A stretch of 7,683 nucleotides of DNA, from the NCBI GenBank assembly GCA_023253575.1, contig JALRGB010000031.1, positions 1 to 7,683 on the forward strand, written 5' to 3'. The translations under genes and the position numbers were made by a program. Source of the stretch: Verrucomicrobiales bacterium (GTDB lineage Bacteria; Verrucomicrobiota; Verrucomicrobiia; Verrucomicrobiales; V1-33). Below are positions 1 to 6,316 of the stretch, piece by piece. The notes below the pieces were generated by a model. It searched no databases and was not told the origin of the DNA. It saw only the letters and a list, made by a program, of their open reading frames with translations. Each line of letters starts with the position of its first letter. Position 1 is the stretch's first letter.

Positions 1-1
1 A

Positions 2-1177
2 GCCTTCATGGCGGCGGCTGGATCGATCACATTGACCGCGCCGCTGGAGCATCAGGTCACACAACGAGTGACCAAACTGAGCGGGCCGCTGATCATTCGT
101 GGGCAGTTGGTGGATGTGCCGGCCGAAAATACGGTGATTGAGGCCCGGCTGCGGGCGGTGGGGGAGGCAAGTGCCGCGGCTGGTGCGGCTTCGGCGGGTG
201 AATCGGGCAAAGCGGATGGCGCGGTCGGCGCCGGACCTGAAGACTGGCGGCGGCTGGTGGTCGAACGGCACGAGGGCGGTGGTTTTTCGACTGGGCTGGA
301 GATGGCGGCGGGCGGCTGGCAGCGCCTAGAGGTACGGGTGGTGGTGGCCGAGCAGGTCGTCGCCGAGGCGGCGGTGGCGCCGGTGGGGTGTGGCGAGGTC
401 TTTGTGATTGCGGGGCAGTCCAACTCCGCGAATCATGGCGAGGAGAGGCAGCGACCGGAGAGCGGGCTGGTGACAACTTTTGATGGGGTGCGTTGGCGGG
501 TGGCGGACGATCCCCAACCGGGAGCGAGTGGGGATGGAGGAAGTTTTATTCCTGCTTTTGGCGATGCCATGGCTCGGAAGTTCAACGTTCCGATTGGTAT
601 TGCCTCGTGCGGGGTGGGGGCGACCAGCGTGCGCGAGTGGCTACCGGCGGGAGCGCGATTCCCGCATCCTCCGACGATTGAAGGCCATGTGCGGCCAGTG
701 CCAGAGGGGGGATGGGAAAGCAAAGGCGACATTTTTGCAGCCTTCACGGGTCGACTCGCGGCGTTGGGTTCCCGGGGATTTCGGGCGGTGCTCTGGCATC
801 AGGGCGAGAGTGATGCCAATCAGGCGGATCCCCAGCGCACCCTGCCGGGAGAAATGTACCGGTCGTTACTGGGTCGCTTGATTAGGGACTCACGTGAAGT
901 TGCGGGTTGGGAAGTGCCGTGGTTCGTGGCCCAGGTGAGTTATCATGTACCAGGCGACGAAGCATCGCCTGACATCCGAGCGGCTCAGGCGTCGCTTTGG
1001 GCGGACGGCTTGGCCGAGCCCGGGCCGGATTCTGATGCGCTCAAGGGCGAGTGGCGCGAAGCCGGCGGTCAGGGAGTTCATTTCAGCGGCCCCGGACTTC
1101 GCCAACACGGCGCCCAGTGGGCGAAAAAGGTCACTCCATGGCTGGAAGCACGCCTCGCCCGCCCGGCGACGTTATGA
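2..1177 (+). CDS. Sialate O-acetylesterase-like SGNH hydrolase (5'-partial)
   Basis: Probable exported carbohydrate esterase of the SASA/DUF303 family, which removes acetyl groups from sugars such as sialic acids or plant polysaccharide decorations; the actual substrate is unknown. Numbering from the ATG at base 8, the nucleophile motif GQSN (Ser138) follows a hydrophobic strand, GVGATSVREW lies at 202-211, WHQGESD at 263-269, and the catalytic His is in GVHFSG (His358). Residues 1-125 form a beta-rich N-terminal region, interrupted at about 55-78 by a low-complexity Ala/Gly stretch. The frame is open to the window edge (codons GCC TTC before the ATG), and the first residues look like the end of a signal peptide, so the true start is probably upstream. 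The Asp of the usual DxxH block is Gln355, so the third triad residue is unclear. The gene converges on murG with a 6-base overlap. The family is confident; the substrate is not. Confidence 0.85.
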   Translation, partial: AFMAAAGSITLTAPLEHQVTQRVTKLSGPLIIRGQLVDVPAENTVIEARLRAVGEASAAAGAASAGESGKADGAVGAGPEDWRRLVVERHEGGGFSTGLEMAAGGWQRLEVRVVVAEQVVAEAAVAPVGCGEVFVIAGQSNSANHGEERQRPESGLVTTFDGVRWRVADDPQPGASGDGGSFIPAFGDAMARKFNVPIGIASCGVGATSVREWLPAGARFPHPPTIEGHVRPVPEGGWESKGDIFAAFTGRLAALGSRGFRAVLWHQGESDANQADPQRTLPGEMYRSLLGRLIRDSREVAGWEVPWFVAQVSYHVPGDEASPDIRAAQASLWADGLAEPGPDSDALKGEWREAGGQGVHFSGPGLRQHGAQWAKKVTPWLEARLARPATL

Positions 1178-2293
1178 GGGGCCTGTCGGCCCTGGGTTGC
1201 CGGTGATCACGGTGGCCACTTGTTCGGCGGCGTGGCTGACGCCGAGGGCTTGGAGGCGGGAGGCGAGGGTTTGACGCCGGGTGTTATCGGTCAGCAATCC
1301 GTTGATGAGTGAGCTGAGTGTTTCCGGAGTGGCGTCGTTTTGGGGGAGGTGGATGGCGGCTTCCTGCCGGGCGAAGACCAGAGCATTGTGGGTCTGATGG
1401 TCTTCGGCGGCGGTGGGCAGAGGAATGAGGATGGTGGCGACCCCAAAGTGGGCGAGTTCGGCCAGACTGGAGGCACCGGAACGGGCGAGGCAGACGTCGG
1501 CGATGGCGTAGGCAAGGTCGAGCCGAGGATGAAAGGGGGCTACAAATGCCTGATGTCCGCTCTGGGTCAGGGCAGCCCGGACGCTGGTCTCGTCATCCCG
1601 GCCGCTCAGCCAGACGAATTGGACGGTGGTGCGGTCCAGCATGGGCAGAGCCGCCTGCACCGCGCGGTTCACCCCGCGGGCCCCTTGACTGCCGCCCATG
1701 ATCAAAAGCGTCATTTTAGACGGATCGAGGCCGAAAAAAGCATAAGCCGCCGCGCGATCGACCGGGGCCAACATGGAAGCCCGCAGCGGCGTGCCCACCA
1801 CCCGCGAATCTTTGCCCGGAAAATGACGAGCACAGTCAGCCAGACCGAGCAGCACCACATCACTGAAACGCGCAGTCAGGCGGTTGGCTTTGCCAGGAAT
1901 AGCGTTGGATTCGTGGATGAACGTGCGCGCCCCAAGCGTGCGGCCGGCCAGCGCCGGTGGTAACGACGTAAACCCACCCATGCCCAACACGACATCTGGG
2001 CGGAAATTGCGCAGGATTTTTAATGTCGTCCGGTACGTCCGCCAGAACCTCCAGACAAAAAGTAGGGCGCGAGGCGAAAGCAGCGACGGGAGACCGATGG
2101 CTGGCACCGCCGCAAAATCTAATTCGGGATGGTCCTGGGCCGCGGTGGCGTCGACCGGCTTTTCCGAGATCAAGAGCAGCACCTGATGGCCGCGCGCACG
2201 AAGCACCTGGGCCACGGCGATGCCGGGGAACAAATGCCCACCGGTGCCGCCACAGGCGATAACGACGCGCCGCATCGGCAAGGGAGAATTCAT
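1172..2293 (-). CDS. murG: MurG, lipid II-forming N-acetylglucosaminyltransferase
   Basis: Transfers GlcNAc from UDP-GlcNAc to lipid I, making lipid II on the cytoplasmic face of the membrane; this is the last intracellular step of peptidoglycan precursor synthesis. The protein is 373 aa, slightly longer than E. coli MurG (about 355). The N-terminal Rossmann domain shows the glycine loop GGTGGHLFPG (15-24, with the catalytic-region His20), GMGGF (104-108) and HESNAIPGKANR (127-138). In the last motif the familiar HEQN reads HESN. The C-terminal UDP-GlcNAc domain shows GGSQGA (200-205), ARSGASSLAEL (270-280, with the conserved Glu279) and DHQTHNA (298-304). The ATG at 2293 is used; a second ATG seven codons in (2275) directly precedes the first beta strand and is a possible alternative. 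Neither has a Shine-Dalgarno sequence. It lies 38 bases after pilT on the same strand, away from any visible division/cell-wall cluster, so it is probably co-transcribed with the pilT genes. Confidence 0.97.
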   Translation of the reverse strand: MNSPLPMRRVVIACGGTGGHLFPGIAVAQVLRARGHQVLLLISEKPVDATAAQDHPELDFAAVPAIGLPSLLSPRALLFVWRFWRTYRTTLKILRNFRPDVVLGMGGFTSLPPALAGRTLGARTFIHESNAIPGKANRLTARFSDVVLLGLADCARHFPGKDSRVVGTPLRASMLAPVDRAAAYAFFGLDPSKMTLLIMGGSQGARGVNRAVQAALPMLDRTTVQFVWLSGRDDETSVRAALTQSGHQAFVAPFHPRLDLAYAIADVCLARSGASSLAELAHFGVATILIPLPTAAEDHQTHNALVFARQEAAIHLPQNDATPETLSSLINGLLTDNTRRQTLASRLQALGVSHAAEQVATVITGNPGPTGPS

Positions 2294-2331
2294 GCGTCGT
2301 CGCTGTTTCGGTCGTCGTTCCTAACCTTTCA

Positions 2332-3444
2332 CTAACCGGCTCGGCCGGCCTTGCCGCCTTCGGACTGTTTGCCGAGGCCTTCGTGTTCTTTCGGAAGATA
2401 TTGGCGGAACGAGGATTTATCGATGGCTTTCATGTATGCCTCGAGTGGAGTCACGGTGTTATCGAAGAGTTTCTGACGAATGGCTTCGTCCATGAACTGC
2501 ATGCCGTATTGCTTACCGGAGGTGATGACGTCGTACAATTTCTGGGTGGCGCCTTCACGGATGATGGCGCTGACGGCTGGCGTGGAGACGAGGATCTCGT
2601 TCACAGCGACGCGGCCTTTGCCATCGGCCTTTTTCATGAGCAGCTGGGCAACCACGCCGCGCAGCGAAGCGGCCAGCATGGTGCGGACTTGGCTTTGCTG
2701 GTCGGATGGAAATACGTCGATGATACGATCGATCGTTTTCCGCGCGTTGTTGGTGTGCAAGGTGCCGAAAACGAGCAACCCCGTCTCCGCGGCCGTCAGA
2801 GCGAGCGAGATGGTTTCCAAGTCCCGCATCTCGCCGACCAGTACGATGTCCGTGTCTTCCCGCAAGGACGCCCGCAAGCCGTCCGCAAACGACGGCGTTT
2901 GCATCGGGACTTCCCGCTGCGTGATGATGCTGCGCTTGTTCTTGTGCACAAACTCAATCGGTTCCTCGACGGTGACAATGTGCCGTGGAAAATTGACGTT
3001 AATATAGTCAACCAAGGCCGCGAGTGTGGTCGATTTGCCAGATCCGGTCGGTCCCGTGACCAACACCAAACCAGACCGCATCTTGCCAAATTCTTCAATG
3101 ACCTTGGGCACACCCAGTTGGTCGAGCGTGGCAATTTTGGTCGGAATGATCCGGAAGACGGCAGCCATACCGCCCGTTTGCTTCAGCAAGTTACAACGGA
3201 AGCGGGAATCCACGTCCATTTCGTACGCGAGATCGAGGTCACCGCGAGCTTGGTATTTTTCCCATTGCTGCTGATTGCAGAGTGGGCGGAGGAGTTCCTC
3301 CATTTGCCGTCCGTCTAGAATGTCGTCGCTGATGCGGCGAATGGCGCCGTGCACCCGCATCTTCGGGGGCTGGCCCTGGCTGAGATGCAGGTCGGAGCCG
3401 CCGCTCTGGATGAGCACTTGAAAGAGTTCGTCGATTTTAGCCAT
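2332..3444 (-). CDS. pilT: PilT, type IV pilus retraction ATPase
   Basis: Hexameric cytoplasmic motor ATPase of the secretion ATPase family that depolymerises type IV pili, driving twitching motility and DNA uptake. The protein is 370 aa, a little longer than typical PilT (about 345). An N-terminal PAS-like domain contains the SDLHLSQGQPP signature (17-27). The C-terminal RecA domain carries Walker A GPTGSGKST (131-139), the Asp box VTVEEPIEFVH (157-167), Walker B with IVLVGEMRDLET (200-211) and the His box TLHTNNA (228-234). The SAIIREG segment (292-298) corresponds to the PilT AIRNLIREG region. The C-terminal tail from about 351 is charged and Gly-rich (KQSEGGKAGRAG) and probably disordered. 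The start is ATG at 3444, immediately before the conserved KIDELF helix, with no Shine-Dalgarno sequence. It follows the second pilT-like gene by 55 bases and precedes murG by 38. Retraction rather than assembly is inferred from the match to PilT instead of PilB; for example, no long N-terminal domain is present. Confidence 0.95.
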   Translation of the reverse strand: MAKIDELFQVLIQSGGSDLHLSQGQPPKMRVHGAIRRISDDILDGRQMEELLRPLCNQQQWEKYQARGDLDLAYEMDVDSRFRCNLLKQTGGMAAVFRIIPTKIATLDQLGVPKVIEEFGKMRSGLVLVTGPTGSGKSTTLAALVDYINVNFPRHIVTVEEPIEFVHKNKRSIITQREVPMQTPSFADGLRASLREDTDIVLVGEMRDLETISLALTAAETGLLVFGTLHTNNARKTIDRIIDVFPSDQQSQVRTMLAASLRGVVAQLLMKKADGKGRVAVNEILVSTPAVSAIIREGATQKLYDVITSGKQYGMQFMDEAIRQKLFDNTVTPLEAYMKAIDKSSFRQYLPKEHEGLGKQSEGGKAGRAG

Positions 3445-3499
3445 GGTGGAATGCGAAGTTCAGGGGGTGGGGGAACCGGGGGGAGGAGACCGGGCGGTT
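3445..3499. other. G-tract spacer between the two pilT genes
   Basis: The 55-base spacer has an extreme strand bias. The plus strand carries G runs at 3463-3467 (5), 3469-3473 (5), 3478-3483 (6) and 3492-3494 (3), separated by 1, 4 and 8 bases. This is close to a G-quadruplex motif, with the last loop one base over the usual limit. The G-rich strand is the template for pilT, so the mRNA here is C-rich. Short AACCG/CGGTT arms (3474-3478 and 3495-3499) could also pair. No Shine-Dalgarno sequence or promoter is recognisable. Any function in setting the relative expression of the two genes is speculative. Confidence 0.45.
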
Positions 3500-4612
3500 C
3501 TACTTGTTCACGTCCTCGAAGTATTTCTTCATCAATGTCTTGTCTTCAGAACGCATCATGCATTCCTCCTGAGCGACCAGCCCTTGTTCAAAGAGAGCAC
3601 GCAGCGAGTCATCCATCAGCTTCATGCCTACGTTTTTCCCCGTCTGCATGATGCCCGGCAGCATGAAGGTCTTGCCTTCGCGAATGCAGTTCGAGACCGC
3701 CGGCGTATTCACAAGGATTTCGAGCGCCAGCGCCCGGCCGTCGCCATCAGCTTTGGGCACCAGCTGCTGGCTGAGCACGCCGCGAAGCGACTCGCTCACC
3801 ATGATGCGGATCTGGTCGCGTTGTTCGACCGGGAAGACGTCTAGCACCCGATCCAGCGTGCGCGGGGCATTGCCGGTGTGCAGCGTGCCCAACACCAAGT
3901 GACCGGTCTCAGACGCGGTGATGGCTAGGGAAATGGTCTCGAGGTCGCGCATTTCTCCGACCATGATCACATCTGGATCTTCCCGCAGGGCAGCCCGCAA
4001 GGCAGCGGCAAACGAGTCGGTGTGACTGTGGACTTCGCGCTGGTTAACGTGACACGTCTTAGATTGGAAAATATATTCAATCGGATCTTCCAGAGTGATG
4101 ATGTGGTCTTCGCGACTTTCATTGACCTCATTCACCAAGGCAGCCAAGGTCGTCGATTTGCCTGATCCCACCGATCCAGTGACGAGGACGAGACCATTGT
4201 GGTAAGCGGTCAGCGTGCGGCAAACATCCGGCAGTCCGATCTCATCCACGGTCCGGATCCGAGTGCTGATGATCCGGAAAGCCATGTCAAAACCCAGTCG
4301 CTGCCGCACCACCGAAGCGCGGAACCGCCCGAAATCGGTCGAATACGCAAAATCGACGTCGCCTCGCTGGTCGAGTCGCTCACGTTCTTTGGGCCCCAGA
4401 AAGCTGTAGGCCAGACGCTCGCAATCAGCGGCGGTCAGCGTGGCGGCATTGGGCCAAATCGGCTGCAACTGGCCAAAGCGTCGCCAATGCGGCGTGCTGT
4501 CGGTCGGCAAGTGCACGTCAGAGCAGTCGTATTGCTGCCCAAGCTGAAGATACTGGTCAACGTGCTCGAGGGCGGGCACAAGATCTGAGGATGAGTCGGC
4601 TTCGTGCGACAT
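3500..4612 (-). CDS. PilT/PilU-family type IV pilus ATPase (paralogue)
   Basis: Second retraction-type pilus ATPase, a diverged paralogue of the adjacent pilT. It carries SDVHL (31-35), Walker A GSVGSGKST (146-154, with Ser-Val where PilT has Pro-Thr), the Asp box ITLEDPIEY (172-180), Walker B VIMVGEMRDLET (215-226) and the His box TLHTGNA (243-249). All ATPase elements are present, so it should be active. In proteobacteria the second copy (PilU) depends on PilT; an equivalent role here is inference. The start chosen is ATG at 4612, giving 370 aa. The frame stays open to 4912, but that extension adds 100 residues unlike PilT, fills the whole intergenic region and runs into fur on the other strand, so it is rejected. 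No Shine-Dalgarno sequence is seen. It is the first gene of the leftward pilT-like/pilT/murG unit, so its promoter should lie in 4613-4808. Confidence 0.93.
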   Translation of the reverse strand: MSHEADSSSDLVPALEHVDQYLQLGQQYDCSDVHLPTDSTPHWRRFGQLQPIWPNAATLTAADCERLAYSFLGPKERERLDQRGDVDFAYSTDFGRFRASVVRQRLGFDMAFRIISTRIRTVDEIGLPDVCRTLTAYHNGLVLVTGSVGSGKSTTLAALVNEVNESREDHIITLEDPIEYIFQSKTCHVNQREVHSHTDSFAAALRAALREDPDVIMVGEMRDLETISLAITASETGHLVLGTLHTGNAPRTLDRVLDVFPVEQRDQIRIMVSESLRGVLSQQLVPKADGDGRALALEILVNTPAVSNCIREGKTFMLPGIMQTGKNVGMKLMDDSLRALFEQGLVAQEECMMRSEDKTLMKKYFEDVNK

Positions 4613-4705
4613 GCTGGGCTGGGGCGGTTCGGGGTAATTGCGCGAGGTGAAAGTGGCCGTGATCGACCGCGGCGAGGCGCATCCTGTGGCGTGGATTAGG
4701 CGTTT

Positions 4706-4778
4706 GGCAAGCAAGGAAGACGCTGTTTTTATTGGGAACCAACATTTGACGGTGTCAAATCCGTCTTCTTTCCTTGCC
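4706..4778. repeat. Long imperfect inverted repeat in divergent intergenic region
   Basis: The left arm at 4706-4722 (GGCAAGCAAGGAAGACG) pairs with the right arm at 4762-4778 (CGTCTTCTTTCCTTGCC). Of 17 positions, 15 are Watson-Crick pairs, one is a G-T wobble and one is a C-C mismatch. The arms are separated by 39 bases (4723-4761), which contain the 4744-4760 palindrome. The repeat lies entirely between the pilT-like and fur starts. It could extrude as a cruciform or fold as an RNA hairpin in a 5' leader. No target-site duplication was seen flanking it, so a small transposon relic is not supported. No U-tract follows, so it is not a standard terminator. Confidence 0.6.
4744..4760. promoter_or_regulatory. 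Perfect 7-3-7 palindrome, candidate operator for fur
   Basis: The bases ATTTGAC-GGT-GTCAAAT form a perfect dyad. It is centred 57 bases upstream of the fur GTG start and 140 bases upstream of the divergent pilT-like start. Its size (17 bp, AT-rich outer bases) fits a dimeric repressor site. Autoregulation by the adjacent Fur-family protein is the simplest idea, but the sequence does not match the E. coli Fur box or the PerR box, so another regulator is possible. On the minus strand the bases 4758-4753 read TTGACA, a consensus sigma70 -35 hexamer directed at pilT-like; no convincing -10 follows at 16-18 bases. The operator role is inference. Confidence 0.45.
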
Positions 4779-4808
4779 TCGGCGGGTGCTTCGCGGCATG
4801 TTTGAACT

Positions 4809-5273
4809 GTGTTGGAAGAAATAAAAGAGCGATTTAACGCCTTCATCATGACCAAGGGCCTGCGCCGGACGCGCCAGCGCGAGGTCATTGTAGAGGCAGC
4901 CTTTGGCACCAAAGAGCATTACACAGCTGAAGAGTTGTGGGAAATGGCGCGTCGGCTCGATCGCACCGCCTCGCGAGCCACCGTCTACCGCACGCTGACA
5001 CTGCTCGTGGAATGCGGGCTACTTCGGGAAATTGATCTCGGCAAAGATGTCGTTTGCTATGATCCAAATTTTCTAGAAAGCCCTGATCATAACCATCTTA
5101 TCTGTCTTGATTGCAACCGAGTCGTCGAATTCGAAGACGCGCACATTTCCGTGCTGGAAGATTGTATTTCCAGACGACTCGGCTTCACCCCGACCCTCAA
5201 GGCCATTCGCATCGAGGCAAAATGTGACGAATTGCGGCTCAGCGGCGCTTGCCGCCATGAAAAAGGGGCCTGA
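4809..5273 (+). CDS. Fur-family metal-responsive transcriptional regulator
   Basis: Dimeric winged-helix repressor of the Fur/Zur/PerR family, sensing a metal ion or peroxide. Numbering from GTG at 4809 gives 154 aa. The DNA-binding domain includes GLRRTRQREVIVEA (17-30), HYTAEELWEMA (37-47) and the recognition helix within ASRATVYRTLTLLVECGLL (54-72). The dimerisation domain has PDHNHLICLDC (92-102), supplying His94, His96, Cys99 and Cys102, then VVEFED (105-110). The expected C-terminal ligands are altered: where the family has a His before the last strand there is Lys131, and the second CxxC is replaced by Cys139, then Cys148 and His150. Zn structural binding may therefore differ. An in-frame TGA at 4803 limits the start to GTG 4809, TTG 4812 or ATG 4848. 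GTG is preferred because it retains the N-terminal helix typical of the family. Which metal it senses cannot be told from the sequence. Confidence 0.9.
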   Translation: MLEEIKERFNAFIMTKGLRRTRQREVIVEAAFGTKEHYTAEELWEMARRLDRTASRATVYRTLTLLVECGLLREIDLGKDVVCYDPNFLESPDHNHLICLDCNRVVEFEDAHISVLEDCISRRLGFTPTLKAIRIEAKCDELRLSGACRHEKGA

Positions 5274-5344
5274 AAAAATTGGCCCTGATCGTCACGATGC
5301 CGGCGCCCGACCTCTCCCAGTAGCAAAAATTTTGATTTTTTCCC

Positions 5345-6211
5345 ATGTTTGGCGTGAACGAATACTCTGAAGAAGGACGTCCTTGGTTTTACGCCGGACG
5401 GGTGGCCGTGACATCCACGGTGTTGCTGGTGGGTGTCTTCACTCTGTCCATGATCTTGGTCACGATGCTCAGCGCTTTCCGAGCAGAATCTCTGCTTAGC
5501 GCGCTGAGTTTGGACACGCCGGCCCTCTGGCGGGGACAAATCTGGCGACTCGTCACCTGGCCGTTGCTCAATGGACCGTCCATCTGGTTCGTCCTTTCAA
5601 TGGTCATGCTGTTCTTTTTCGGTCGCGAGGTGGAACGCCTGCTCGGTCGTACCGGGTTGCTGAAATTCACCGGTCTGCTTGCAGCCGCCCTCACGATCGT
5701 CACCGTGCTGCTGCCGCGCGGCCAGCTCGCAGGGTGTGATCAACTCGGATTTGGCATTTTCCTCGCCTTTGCCATCATCCAACCAGGAGCACTCATGATG
5801 TTCGGCCTCGCGGCCAAATGGGTAGCGTTGATTTTGATTGGTATTTCGGCCCTTGGTTCACTGGCCAATCGCGACGGAACCGAGCTCGTTCACCTCGCCG
5901 TCCTGTGTCTCGCCAGCGCCGTTATTTTGAAATCGATGGGAGCCGCCTACGGACTGCCCTGGCTCCGCATCCCGGAAGTGAAAATCAATCGCGGAGGTCG
6001 TCAATCAGTCGCTTCCTCTTCCCCCCGCGTCTCCAACGCCTCCCGCACGTCGCGAACGAGTTCGGGCGGGGGACCGCGGGAATTTGTCTCCAACGAGCCC
6101 GAGGTCGACCGCTTGCTCGATAAAGTCGCTGCCAAGGGGCTACACAGCCTGACTAGCGAAGAACGACAAGTCTTGTCTGATGCCAGTGACCGCTTCAAAC
6201 GGCGCCGCTGA
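5345..6211 (+). CDS. Rhomboid-like membrane protein, apparent pseudoprotease
   Basis: Integral membrane protein of 288 aa with the rhomboid fold. Hydrophobic segments lie at about 20-42, 78-93, 106-123, 133-146, 148-170 and 181-197, six in all. The rhomboid signature QIWRLVTWPL (66-75) and the FFGREVERLLG loop (91-101) are clear. The position that should hold the catalytic GxSG reads QLGFGIF (133-139) with no serine, whereas His183 in ELVHLAVL occupies the place of the second catalytic residue. It is therefore probably a catalytically dead rhomboid acting as a binding or chaperone protein. A Ser/Arg/Gly-rich linker (216-249) leads to a short C-terminal helical domain, VDRLLDKVAAKG through EERQVLSDAS (254-281), resembling DUF6576, which is found at the end of rhomboid proteins in Bacteroidota and Verrucomicrobiota. 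ATG at 5345 starts 71 bases after fur on the same strand, preceded by an A/T-rich run and no Shine-Dalgarno sequence. The client is unknown. Confidence 0.8.
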   Translation: MFGVNEYSEEGRPWFYAGRVAVTSTVLLVGVFTLSMILVTMLSAFRAESLLSALSLDTPALWRGQIWRLVTWPLLNGPSIWFVLSMVMLFFFGREVERLLGRTGLLKFTGLLAAALTIVTVLLPRGQLAGCDQLGFGIFLAFAIIQPGALMMFGLAAKWVALILIGISALGSLANRDGTELVHLAVLCLASAVILKSMGAAYGLPWLRIPEVKINRGGRQSVASSSPRVSNASRTSRTSSGGGPREFVSNEPEVDRLLDKVAAKGLHSLTSEERQVLSDASDRFKRRR

Positions 6212-6316
6212 CCACCTTCGTCATGGCCTCTCTTGGCCAGCGGCCCAGATCGACCGCAGATCAATCAATTGAAATCCCCGTCAACCCGTCACTCTCACTC
6301 CAGCCAATTGGTTCGC

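Noticed and set aside
1340..1963. 207-codon plus-strand open frame opposite murG
   Set aside because: Shadow of murG; Gly/Gln/Arg-rich translation with no family resemblance.
2383..3318. 311-codon plus-strand open frame opposite pilT
   Set aside because: Antisense to a clearly real pilT; its translation shows no recognisable domain and it is explained by high GC content and codon bias of pilT.
4706..4778. Miniature inverted-repeat transposon
   Set aside because: No target-site duplication visible at the flanks and only one copy in the window; a regulatory or structural role is more economical.
4798..4824. Eight-codon open frame (MFELCWKK) overlapping the fur start, possible leader peptide
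   Set aside because: Too short to judge, no Shine-Dalgarno sequence, no repeated regulatory codons; its ATG is more simply chance upstream of the GTG start.
4613..4912. N-terminal extension of the pilT-like gene by 100 residues up to an ATG at 4912
   Set aside because: The added residues do not resemble the start of a PilT protein, they span the structured intergenic region and overlap the fur coding region on the other strand. ATG 4612 gives a normal-length protein.
5265..5286. GGGGCC...GGCCCT hairpin at the end of fur as a terminator
   Set aside because: Five to six base pairs with a ten-base loop and no following U-tract; overlaps the fur stop codon. Not enough for a terminator.
6224..6239. 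TGGCC-N6-GGCCA hairpin after the rhomboid-like gene as a terminator
   Set aside because: Only five base pairs and no U-tract follows.
6233..6316. Upstream TTG start for the propeller gene
   Set aside because: The added 28 residues are polar and would bury the clear signal peptide that begins at ATG 6317.
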